Assembly: GCA_963556255.1 (NCBI GenBank)
Contig: OY744608.1
Span: 10,550,949-10,614,948 of the forward strand
Reading direction: 5' to 3'
Source of the DNA: Allolobophora icterica
Lineage: Eukaryota > Annelida > Clitellata > Crassiclitellata > Lumbricidae
DNA: 64,000 nucleotides
The position numbers and the translations under genes are program-made. How positions within the stretch are numbered: the stretch's first letter is position 1; every line of letters begins with the position of its first letter. The notes under the pieces were generated by a model. It did not search any database and was not told the origin of the DNA. It was given only the letters and a program-made list of their open reading frames with translations. Below, piece by piece: positions 34,491 through 44,434 of the stretch.

Positions 34491-34796
34491 TTTCCCATGC
34501 AACCGCTAAAAATCCAGCTTGCTAACCGCGATTTTCGTCTTCAGCAGGGTCAAATTAGTCTAGAAACGCCGGTTAGCAAATTGTTACATGATTTGCTTCT
34601 AGCAACGTCATTTTGAGATTCCAAGCCTAGTCTATAGGATATCAGCTATGAAAAGTCGTGAAAAACTGTGAAAAACTGTAAGTCAATAGATCTGCAGATT
34701 AGGAGGTCACACAAAGTTTGGGAAGTAAAAATCTCCAGTGAAGATAAATTCTGGAAATACGATGTTTTTCAGAGGTTAAGGCGTCCGACCCAAACC

Positions 34797-34885
34797 GTTA
34801 CTCGGCGCCTCTGAATAAGCTGGTTCCCGCGACCTATAGCTTTTGGGCGCTGTAAATATTCTCGATTAGGCCTACGATTACAATA
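34797..34885 (+). mobile_element. LINE 3' tail fragment
   Basis: Shares gaataagctggttcccgc and the gggcgctgtaaata end with 6552-6632, ending in a gattac tail. Confidence 0.5.
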
Positions 34886-35045
34886 GTTTGGGTTGACTAA
34901 GCAGCACCGTTCAGTGAACATTAGAGGCTGCAAAGAAGCGCGATTAAGACCTACTGAACGCAAGATCATTTAGAGAAACAGAATTCCAAATACATATGCT
35001 ACCATGCAGTAGGCCTACCATCACTACTAGTGCCATTAATCGGGC

Positions 35046-35110
35046 GCGACTTTGGTCTAGAAAGTGCGGGTACCAAATTTTTTTTGAGCTCCACGACTGC
35101 TAAATAATTG
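35046..35110. mobile_element. hAT MITE fragment related to 1237-1345
   Basis: tctagaaagtgcgggtacca and ctccacgactgctaaataat match the intronic copy with substitutions. Ends are not preserved. Confidence 0.3.
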
Positions 35111-35167
35111 TTACGGCATCGAACGATTGTATTACAAGCGTAATAATAATTACATGACGTATAAGCT

Positions 35168-35262
35168 TAATGATGATGACGATGATGATGATGACGACGA
35201 CGACGACGATGATGATAATGATGATAATAATAGCGACAATAATAATAATAACAACGAGAATG
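35168..35262. repeat. (GAT/GAC)n then (AAT)n microsatellite
   Basis: A run of gat and gac triplets followed by aat triplets. It produces a poly-Asp/Asn frame that is not a gene. Confidence 0.95.
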
Positions 35263-35349
35263 ATGGTGATCATGCATGCACACTGATGCTAATGCTCGGG
35301 AATTGTTTTGAATCTTGAGGGCTTCCTCAGATAAAATAATAATGGGCCA

Positions 35350-35446
35350 AAACAGTGGGTATGAAAAGTGTGGGGGGGGTACGGTACCTCCAGTCCAAAA
35401 AGTGGGGGTACGGTACCTTCGTAGCCCCCGTAAATTACGCCTATGC
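35350..35446. mobile_element. hAT MITE 3' remnant
   Basis: tccaaaaagtgggggtacgg through aattacgcctatg matches the right half of the intact MITE at 59751-59951. The left end is missing. Confidence 0.55.
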
Positions 35447-35599
35447 CGCCCACTACTACTATTACTATTGCCACTACACTTCACAAATTAGTAACTTCTA
35501 TTGCGCCGGTATCTAATGAACAAGGCATCAACCGATGGCAAACCAAAACCAAGCCATAATCAGGTCAATATCCAAAAGACCAGTCCGTAAGACAGATCT

Positions 35600-36500
35600 T
35601 CTTTCATTGTGATTTCACAGATGATATTTCCATAGCAACCTCGTTTAGTATGGGCCCTAACTGCATTGTGATTTCAGAGAGGATATTTCTTTAGCAACCT
35701 CGTTTAGTTACTGCATTGTGATTTCACAGATGATATTTCCATAGCAACCTCGTTTAGTATGGGCCCTAACTGCATTGTGATTATCACAGATGATATTTCC
35801 ATAGCAACCTGGTTTAGTATGGGCCCTAACTGCATTGTGATTATCACAGATGATATTTCCTTAGCAACCTCGTTTAGTTACTGCATTGTGATTTCACAGA
35901 TGATATTTCCATAGCAACCTCGTTTAGTATGGGCCCTAACTGCATTGTGATTATCACAGATGATATTTCCTTAGCAACCTCGTTTAGTTACTGCATTGTG
36001 ATTTCACAGATGATATTTCCTTAGCAACCCCGTTTAGTTACTGCATTGTGATTTCACAGATGATATTTCCATAGCAACCTCGTTTAGTTACTGCATTGTG
36101 ATTTCACAGATGATATTTCCATAGCAACCTCGTTTAGTATGGGCCCTAACTGCATTGTGATTATCACAGATGATATTTCCTTAGCAACCTCGTTTAGTTA
36201 CTGCATTGTGATTTCACAGATGATATTTCCATAGCAACCTCGTTTAGTATGGGCCCTAACTGCATTGTGATTATCACAGATGATATTTCCTTAGCAACCT
36301 CGTTTAGTTACTGCATTGTGATTTCACAGATGATATTTCCTTAGCAACCCCGTTTAGTTACTGCATTGTGATTTTACAGATGATATTTCCTTAGCAACGT
36401 CGTTTAGTAATTGCATTATGATTTCATAGAGGATATAATAATTATTTGCCTTACCAACCTCTTCTAACCTCGTGGAACAATTGCATTGTGATTTCATAGA
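35600..36500. repeat. Minisatellite with 50- and 60-bp units
   Basis: About 16 copies of tgcattgtgatttcacagat followed by gatatttcc-t/a-tagcaacctcg and tttagt. Sixty-base units carry an extra atgggccctaac. The last two units (36420-36510) are degraded. Confidence 0.95.
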
Positions 36501-36509
36501 GGACGTCCA

Positions 36510-38020
36510 CGTGTTGCATTGTTATCTATACATATAGTTTCCTTATATGCAAATTTGTCTGTCGCAGGACGCTACGTCACAAACGGCTTCTGTTCTATAA
36601 TTGTGAAACCGTTTGTACTGCCGTCTTGACGACGGTCGTCTTGACGGCGGCGATCAAAGCATTTTAACAAACGATACATATAGGCCTATAATGATACACT
36701 GTCATCACGTCATAATTTATGACGGGTTAATACACTAGTTTCATATAGTAGGTCTAAATATTTCCAAAGCAATCTCTTGTCACAATTGCATTGTGATTTC
36801 ATAGAAAAAATGTTGCCGAACCAGAGACGCCGAGGAAGAACCCAAGGCATGCACAACGCCCCAGTTTGGGAATTGTAGAAAAAACTGGGGGGGGGGGGAG
36901 GTGAACATTTTATCCGTGTTTTAGCTTTTGCAAACTGATGTCAACGAAATTTGAAAGCAGCTGATTCAACGCTATAGCAGTTTTGCAAGTCAGACTCGAA
37001 TCAAAATCAATTCCTTGATGCACCATGGAAATGTCTTCTCTTTGTCAGAGACTCAGAGTCAAATAATGCTAAATCACACTATAGCACAACTGAGGAGGTT
37101 GGAAACTACCCCTGGGGTGTGCAATGAAGACTTAACTGCATGTGCACATGGGGTCCTAAGAAAGACTATAGGGAGTTCAACCCCCTACAATTCCCACCCT
37201 GCAACTACCGCATTACCATTCAGTACCCTTTAATTCCTCTCTCCGACCGTATGTATACACATGCATGCCTATGCTTCAAGCGTGTATCGGCATTCCCCCT
37301 CCCTGACATCCATGGTCACATCGTCCCCTGCAGTCCGAAGGCTGGCATTTGTCTGTTATAATATAGGCCCTAAATGCCTATAGTATGCAATCTATAGGGT
37401 ATGCACCCAATAATTAATTGTTCCAATATTTATGCCAACTTGTTGTAAGTCATACGAGTCCTTCCTATGTAAGCTCTATATTTTATACGACCAGTCACAT
37501 GTAGGCCTATAGGCATATGCTATAGTCTTTAATATGTTGGCCTATTAATGCGTATCATTGTCTTCCTCGGTTCCATTACACCCTTTTTATATGACCTATC
37601 CATTGCCGTGCGTCTAAGACCTCGATGAACAGCCTATACAGCATATAGGGCCTACTATATGCTACTGCAAATATGCTTTCACCGGCTTTGAGGATTGCCT
37701 TTAGAAGGCCTCGTGTTTTACTCAAAGATGCATATTAATTAACACAACCCTCTATTACTCTACTCTGAAAGCCATTCTAATATTATTGTGCTTTTGCAAT
37801 CTGTTGCGTTATTGTCAACTGCATTTGTTGAATTAAACGAATATTGATTGATTGATTGATTGCTGTAGGCTATACTTTTAGTAATTTAGTTTAAACTTTG
37901 GACGTGCATGGGGTGCAGATTTTGTGCATTATCATTTACGACACTTCGGAGAAAATCATAGCCACGGCAAATTACGGCAATGATGCAATACAATACAATA
38001 TAGTACAGTATAGCCCAAAC
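36510..38020. other. Intergenic, no gene recognised
   Basis: AT-rich with several taggcctat words and a (attg)n near 37845-37860. The short frames at 37015-37361 look like chance. Confidence 0.4.
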
Positions 38021-38028
38021 GTGTAGGG

Positions 38029-38281
38029 CATGGGCGGCGATCCCGGGGGTCGAGGGGGACAAGACCCCACCTTTAAGAGTGGAGGGAACACACCATACAT
38101 TTGTCTGCATTTGCCCCCCCCCCCACATTTTGAAGACACCAAACACCAAAAAAGGTCAAAAGTTTTTTTACGCGAAAAATTTTTTGACCTCTTTTTTGAC
38201 CAGATCAGTTCAAAACTTTTTTTGACCATATCAATTCTAAATTGCCCTCCTCCCACCTGTCAAACAAGATCGCCGCCAGTG
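38029..38281. mobile_element. hAT MITE (ggcggcgatc ends), TSD gtgtaggg/gtgtaagg
   Basis: catgggcggcgatc at left and gatcgccgccagtg at right are inverted. The flanking 8-mers at 38021-38028 and 38282-38289 differ by one base. It is the same family as 56781-57350 in opposite orientation, internally deleted. Confidence 0.85.
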
Positions 38282-38299
38282 GTGTAAGGGGTTACACAT

Positions 38300-39325
38300 G
38301 CTATAGCAGTGTAATAGTCCAAGTGTGAAAAGAGTTACCAATGTTACTCTTTACACATTTTACTTTCTAACTTTGCTTGCACAGTGAACACTTGAATTTC
38401 CACCAGAATTCTCCAGCTACAGCAACAAGCGGATTTGTGATGAGGTTCCCTCGCAGCATCTTCTCGACCAGCTGCTGAAGCCACGCCCACTTTAGCGTTT
38501 GCCAGGAAATGCCGAACCAGCGCAGCCAATGAGCGCTTGCAGGCAATACGACAAGAATTGGCGTGGTCAGAGAAGCAAGTACAACTGTGATTGATTGATG
38601 AGGTACACAGATTTCTTAGGCTGAAGGCGTGGCTCTGGGATCTTCTGCAACTGTGATTGGTCAGATGGCTTTGGGTTCTCGGACGTGTGCTTGAGTATTC
38701 CAGGTTGTTAGGGAACGGAGATGTCGAAACTGCTGGCAATTATCGAGGGTGGATGAGTTGTCCAGAACTGGAGAAGCAGGAATCAAAGATTACAGTGCAG
38801 TGGGTCTTTCATGGAATCGTGACCGCAAGATGTCTCTCCTTGGCGAGCCGTAACGACCACAAACGGAGCTTATTATTCCAAACTGATCGCCGAACTTCTG
38901 CTACAGTTCATAGAATCGCGGTACCCACACCTCGCTACGCTTCACTACACGCTGAGAATTTTTATCAACTGGGGATTCTGACATCCCTAACTGGTACATG
39001 AGGCCGTGAGATGAATATCAGAAGGTCTCTTAAAGCCTACTTCAAGCCAAAGTCGTAGATTAAACTTCGAAGCAGTTGCGCTGGACTGGGTTCATATCAA
39101 TGTACTACGTTGCGGAACTCGACATTGATGGAGTTAGAATAGACCTCGGAAGACCATTGGTTCCAGTTGTTTTTGTTCGTTCACTGATCAACATCGTTCG
39201 GATGATAAGCAGATCTTCGCATCGACCAATTAAGCATCGACTGATACTTCACGGCGCTACATAAACGAACCAAAATTGGAGCTCTATAATCCGGCGTAGG
39301 AGTGCCGCTGCAACTGACTTGGAAG
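38300..39325 (+). promoter_or_regulatory. Putative promoter/5' UTR of the EH1-motif exon
   Basis: Unlike its surroundings, this kilobase has no recognisable repeat. Two CCAAT boxes occur, agccaatgagcg (CCAAT 38526-38530) and the inverted tgattggtcag (ATTGG 38656-38660). Transcription direction is inferred from the downstream exon. Confidence 0.35.
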
Positions 39326-39818
39326 ATGTCTGTGAATTGCAGCTGCTTCCGTTTTAGCGTTCACACCAGCAGCATCAGTACCAGTTCCAATTCATATCCG
39401 CCATCACTGTCATCCCCTAACTGCTCCTCTTCACGTTCTCCACGGTCGGTCGACCACAAGGTCCAGAGTCAGGACAGTGGCAAGGGATGCAGCAGCATCA
39501 GGCAGCCCTTCAAGTCCTTCTTCATCAGCGACATCCTTCATGGAACTACGGATGACACGAGCAGCAGCAGTAGCAGCAGCAGTTGCTCTACAGACCGGCC
39601 AGAGCATCCGTGGCCGACCGCCACCCTCAGCAGCCCAGGCGCCAGATGGAACGACAGAGCTGAGGAAGAAGACGAAGATGAAGAGGAGATTGTGGTGGAC
39701 GATGTGGTCAGGGCGTCACCCAGTGTGGTCAACTCCCTGTGTCCACTTAGAGCTCTGCTCAGAATGACCAGCGAGACGATGGACTCCAAGACGAACAGCA
39801 ACGGATTCACGGACGATG
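39326..39818 (+). CDS. Putative first coding exon with EH1 (Groucho-binding) motif
   Basis: ATG at 39326 opens a frame that stays open through a good donor (acgatg|gtcagt, donor at 39819), encoding 164 residues and ending in phase 1. The protein is Ser-rich, with KSFFISDIL at residues 63-71. This fits the EH1 consensus FxIxxIL exactly and stands, as in many NK-like and Bar-type homeodomain repressors, near the N terminus. A poly-Ser run and an acidic block (EEEDEDEEE) follow. No homeodomain is seen anywhere in the window, so either a very long intron separates it, or this is another EH1 protein, or it is not a gene. Known: EH1 recruits Groucho/TLE. Inferred: a transcriptional repressor's first exon. 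Confidence 0.45.
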
Positions 39819-39864
39819 GTCAGTGCGCATGCGCCGTTTTCTATCCAAACTTGACACAGTCACC

Positions 39865-40880
39865 GAATAACTGTAAAGTAGCCTAGAAATAGCTTGAAAG
39901 TAGCCTAGAAAGAGCTGCAAAGCCTATAGCAGTAACTATAAAGTAGCATAGAAGCTGCTTTAAAGTAGGCTAGAAGTAACTGTAAAGTAGCCAAGCAATA
40001 ACTATGCAGTAACCAAGCAGTTACTATACAGTGCCTAGAAGTAGCTGTAAAGTAGCTGTAAAGTAGCTTAGAAGTAACTGTAAAGTAGCTTAGACATGGG
40101 TGTAAAGTAGCCTAGAAGTTGCTTTAAAGTAGGCTGGAAGTAACTGTAAAGTAGCCAAGCAATAACTATACAATAGCCAAGCAGTTACTATACAGTAGGC
40201 TTAGTAGCCTAGAAGTAGCTTTAAAGTAGCTTAGAAGTAACTGCATGTTGAGTAGAAGCTGCTTTAAAGTAGGCTGGAAGTAACTGTAAAGTAGCCAAGC
40301 AATTACTATACAATAGCCAAGCAGTTACTATACAGTAGGCTCAGTAGCCTAGAAGTAGCTGTAAAGTAGCTTAGAAGTAACTGTAAAGTAGAAGCTGCTT
40401 TAAAGTAGGCTGGAAGTAACTGTAAAGTAGCCAAGCAATTACTATACAGTGGCCTAGATGTAGCTGTAAAGTAGCTTAGAAGTAACTGTAAAGTAGCTTA
40501 GACATGGCTGTAAAGTAGCCTAGAAGCTGCTTTAAAGTAGGCTGGAAGTAACTGTAAAGTAGCCAAGCAACAACTATACAATAGCCAAGCAGTCACTATA
40601 CAGTAGGTTCAGTAGCCTAGAAGTAGCTGTAAAGTGGCTTAGAAGTAACTGTAAAGTAGAAGCTGCTTTAAAGTAGGCTGGAAGTAACTGTAAAGTAGCA
40701 GGCAAGCAATTACTATACAGTAGCCAAGCAGTTACCATACAGTAACCTAGAAATAAGTGTAAAGTAGTCTGTATACCAGTATTATAACTGTAATGTGAGT
40801 ATACCTGTTAGGTACCCTAGAAATAGGCTAGCTGTTAAGTAGCCTAGAAGTGACTGTAAAGTAGCCTAGAATTAGCTGCA
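39865..40880. repeat. 1-kb minisatellite (ctgtaaagtagcctagaagt)
   Basis: Degenerate 15-20-bp words organised into higher-order repeats of about 130-180 bp. It begins 47 bases after the EH1 exon donor. Confidence 0.93.
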
Positions 40881-40954
40881 GATACTTACCGTGCAATACA
40901 AATTGTAAGATTTCTTTTGTTTTGTTCGGTCGCATCGATTGGGGTTGGCAGTGT

Positions 40955-41485
40955 GATTCTCGTTAACGTTAACGATAACGAAAATGTTCGTTAACGAACA
41001 AAAAAAATGATTTCGTTAACGATAACTATAACTGTAGCTAAAAATATCGTTAACTATAACTATAACTATAACGAAAATAACAATAACGAAAATTCATCGC
41101 TATTTTCGTTAATGAAAAAAGTGCAGTAAACAATATCAAACATGAGAACGTGAAAATGCACCATTGAGACCAGTTGTAACTACGTACTAACTAAAATTAA
41201 CTTTTAAAAATCCAGTAACTATAACTATAACTATAACTAAAAAATAATACTAACTAGAACTGTAACTATAACTAAAATGAAAAACCATTAACTATAACTG
41301 TAACTATAAGTAATAGTTACAGTTATAGTTAATGGTTTTTCATTTTAGTTATATAGTTACCGTTCTAGTTAGTATTACTTTTAGTTATAGTCTATAGCTA
41401 AAAAATAATACTAACTATAACTGTTACTATAACTAAAATGAAAAACTACTAACTATAACTGTAACTATAACTAAAATAAAATCTC
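40955..41485. repeat. AACTAT/AACGTT array with a long self-complementary centre
   Basis: Runs of taactataac and cgttaacg words. Around 41310 the two sides are inverted copies of each other for about 90 bases each way (left gtaactataactaaaatg, right cattttagttat). Confidence 0.9.
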
Positions 41486-41584
41486 TAAGGAGAATCACAT
41501 GACGTGCATTCAATGCGTGCGAAGCATTGCTCTTAATTTCTCTTTACTTCGATTGCAAGCTTTTTGAATGAATTTCGGTTCGTT

Positions 41585-41870
41585 TTTATGTGCCATCACC
41601 ACCAGCATCACTATCATCATCATTATCATAATTGTCATCATTATCATCATCGACACATTCGTCGTCGTAGTATCAGTCATCATCACCGCTCCTCATAATC
41701 ATCAAAACCATCATATTCGTCGTCGTCATAATCAGCTTTAGCATCATACAACCACCACCACCACCACCACCACCGTCATCATCAACATCATTACCATCGT
41801 CGTCGTCGTCGTCTGCATCATCATCGTGACTATCGTCACGACGACCATTATCGTCATCATGCACCAGTTC
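41585..41870. repeat. (CAT/CGT)n compound microsatellite
   Basis: Catcat, cgtcgt and ccacca triplets. It accounts for the His/Asp-rich frames here. Confidence 0.9.
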
Positions 41871-42108
41871 CCGACGCCAGGCATCTGGTAGCAATGGATG
41901 CCAATGAACGGTCGTCATTTTTCGGTCATTCATCAACTCCAATGATTTCCTTATGTCTAGTCTTGTTCCATGTCTTCGACTGCAGTCCATCGATCTTACT
42001 TATCATCTGCATTTACCGCTCTTTCCTTCAAAATGTCTGTTTGAACTGGAAATTTCCTTCACTGGTAGTCCCTTGCTGATACGTATAGGCTACAGCAGAC
42101 AGCAGACT

Positions 42109-42148
42109 TGTTGTCCTCGAGACCAAGACCTTGGTCTCGAGGACAACA
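42109..42148. repeat. Perfect 19-bp stem palindrome
   Basis: tgttgtcctcgagaccaag and its exact complement cttggtctcgaggacaaca, separated by two bases. Similar words recur at 43935-44060. Confidence 0.95.
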
Positions 42149-42149
42149 G

Positions 42150-42803
42150 TTACTTGGTGATGAGGTATGCTCTTACCTGTTGTTCGCCCATGCGTTCTCC
42201 GGTTGTGACAGTACTTCAGGTATCTATGGGGTCGGCAAGAAGTCAGTCTTTCAGAAAGTAGTCAGTGGCGATCCTGTATTTCGCAGTTGTTCAAAGATCT
42301 TCTGTGCACCGAACGCAGATCAAGTTACTGTAGAGACCACTGGTTGCATAGCAATGGTATCCATGTTTAAGGGGATCGAGATTGAATCTCTAGTTTCACT
42401 ACGCTACAACATCTTGTGTAGGAAAGTATCCATTGCAAAGACCTTTGTGAAGCCCGAAAGACTACCTCCAACACCATCGGCCACAAACCTTCACTCTCGG
42501 CGAACTTACTTACAAGTCATGCAGTGGTTGGGCAAGAGTGACGATATGGATCCAACTAAATGGGGCTGGATTATTCAAGATGATAAATTTGTTCCAGTCA
42601 TGATGGACATTAGTCCTGCACCAGACAGACTTCTTAGAATGATCAGTTGCAATTGCTCTGCACGATGCAACACATTGCATTGTAGCTGCAAAAGACATGG
42701 GCTTGAATGCACCACAGCTTGTGGACACTGTCAGCATGGCAACTGCGACAATACGACTCAAGAGCCAGTTTCAGATGAAGAGGACACTGAGGACAATCTG
42801 TGA
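42150..42803 (+). pseudogene. 3' half of an HAxxGCD/Cys-rich-tail element gene
   Basis: An open frame of about 215 residues ending in TGA at 42801-42803. Landmarks: FAHAFSGCDSTSGIYGVGKK, LRYNILCRKV, FVKPERLPPTPSA, KWGWIIQDDKFVPVM, PAPDRLLRMISCNC, then a Cys-rich tail with about a dozen Cys/His. Homologous to the tail encoded at 33586-33771. The function of this family is unknown to me. The N-terminal part (IDG, FDRY, EEADTR) is missing, and the 5' boundary coincides with the palindrome at 42109-42148. It is better preserved than the snap-back copies, with no stops. Confidence 0.7.
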
Positions 42804-43934
42804 AATTTTTAATTAATGTTATCATTAATTTTCAAGGCTAATATTGTAAAATGTTCTTAATTTTAAAATATGAGAGAAAATTTTAACTTACAGCCATTTG
42901 AAGATACTTGGCCGCCATTTTGTCCGCCATTTTGTTTTTTTATCAGTGCTACATATGTGTCTTTAGTTCCATCGCATTCCTTGACCTCGAAAATGTTAAT
43001 TTAGACTCTAAAATCATGTTTCCATCACATACATGACATTACTTATAGCAATTCGAAGATACTTGGCCGCCATTTTGTCCGCCATTTTGTTTTTTGGCAG
43101 TGCTACATATGTGTCTTTAGTTCCATCGCATTCCTTGACCCGGAAAATGTTAATTTAGACTCTAAAATCATGTTTCCATCACATACATGACCTTACTTAC
43201 AGCCATTCGAAGATATTTGGCCACCATTTTGTCCGCCATCTTGTTTTTCCATGCAACCGCTAAAAATCCAGCTTCCTAACCTCGATTTTCGTTTTCAGCA
43301 GCGTCAAATTAGTCTAGAAACACCTGTTAGCAAATTGTTACATGATTTGCTTCTGTCAATTTAAGCAAGTTGTGTACATTTGAGTCATTCATTCTCCATT
43401 GGCGGCCATCTTTTTTGGCGCCAAAATTTGACCTTTTCCCGTGGTCCGATTTTGGTAAACTTTTAGTATGTTCATCTCCAGACCAAATGCACCCGAAAAT
43501 CATCATAAAACGTTTTCTTGCAATTTGTTCCGGGTCAAATCGTATATTGACCCGACTACAAGGGAGGATTTTAAAAAGGCTCACGATTTGTACATTCAAA
43601 TCCAGTGCTTGAAAAGCTACTGTGTGTGCCAGCGACTTCAGCACCTATGGAAAGTGTTTTTTCACATTGCGAAATTTTTACGAGGTCCCACAAGGCACTA
43701 CTTGGTAATGGTTCGAAAATTCTGAGCGAATTGGTTTTTATAAAATATAAAAGGCATTTGGAATAAAATTTTGCATGAAGAACTTTTGTAAATACGAATT
43801 CGGAATTCTCTGCAGTCTGCATTTAAAGTTAATTTGCCTGAATAAAATAAAAGACTCACGTTTTCATTAAAATAGCGAGTAGTCCGACTTGAACTTTTTT
43901 TGTAAGGAAAAGAAATCTTGGCCTGAATGTAATT

Positions 43935-44060
43935 TTTTGGGTCTTGGTCTCGGTCTTGGTCTCGGTCTTGAGGTTCAAAGTCTTGGCCTTGGTCTTGGTC
44001 TCGAGGTTCAAAGTTTTGGTCTTGGTCTTGGTCTTGAGGTTTAAGGTCTTGACAACAAGA
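43935..44060. repeat. (gtcttg)-rich tandem tract
   Basis: Repeats of ggtcttggtctcgaggttca. It ends in gtcttgacaacaag, whose complement resembles the left edge of the 42109 palindrome. Confidence 0.8.
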
Positions 44061-44109
44061 CTGGCAGACAGAGCTAAGGAAATCCAACACAGCTGAATTT
44101 TCTACCTCT

Positions 44110-44280
44110 CTCAAAAGTATATATCAGCATCATCGTTGTCTCTTTTCCGCAAGCGCTTGAAGATCATTTTTGCTCGACTGTGGTTTCATTGTGTTAGGTC
44201 GGAAGCGACTCTGGTAGTCTGGTAAGTCTTTCTCTCTCTTGCAGTGGCGCTATATAAATGTGCAAATACCATATCCATAA
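44110..44280 (+). mobile_element. LINE 3' end fragment
   Basis: cgcttgaagatcattttt and tggcgctatataaatgtgca resemble the 3' ends at 3590-3660. No coding. Confidence 0.5.
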
Positions 44281-44434
44281 GGCGGTTTAGGCCTACCATT
44301 ATACCATACTTCATGCAACGCATACGTGTAGAGAGAACAAGACACCGAAAAGGAATGAAGCGCTCATGCTAGTTAGTTGCTGTTTAACGACACTGTGTTA
44401 TCAGCGTCGCCCTCCTCCTTTATCCAGGCTTGGT

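Larger units (their letters stand above)
30945..34647. mobile_element. 3.7-kb snap-back element with about 1.5-kb inverted arms
   Basis: The left arm (about 30945-32475) and right arm (about 33095-34647) are near-identical inverted copies, with a roughly 620-base spacer. Each arm, from outside in, has a terminal block (gcttgctaaccgcgattttc on the right arm), four 154-bp subrepeats with AAAATGGCGG words, AT-rich sequence, and a partial copy of a Cys-rich-ended gene pointing outward. The similarity fades beyond ctatag-ttgga at both edges. I see no target-site duplication. Confidence 0.85.
42108..43354 (+). mobile_element. Truncated second copy of the snap-back element's parent
   Basis: Consists of the 3' half of the Cys-rich-ended gene (to 42803), then three subrepeats with ccgccattttgtccgccatt (42910-43240), and the terminal block ending in acatgatttgcttct at 43354. 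The 5' half is absent. The sequence is diverged from both arms at 30.9-34.6 kb. Confidence 0.8.

Noticed and set aside
35600..36500. Regular repeats that might suggest a CRISPR-like array
   Set aside because: The units are contiguous with no unique spacers and the genome is eukaryotic. It is a minisatellite.
40955..41485. Possible telomere-like interstitial repeat
   Set aside because: The word is AACTAT/AACGTT, not TTAGGG, and it is self-complementary.
43698..44114. Asp/Gln-repeat frame on the - strand
   Set aside because: Caused by the (gtcttg) tandem tract at 43935-44060.
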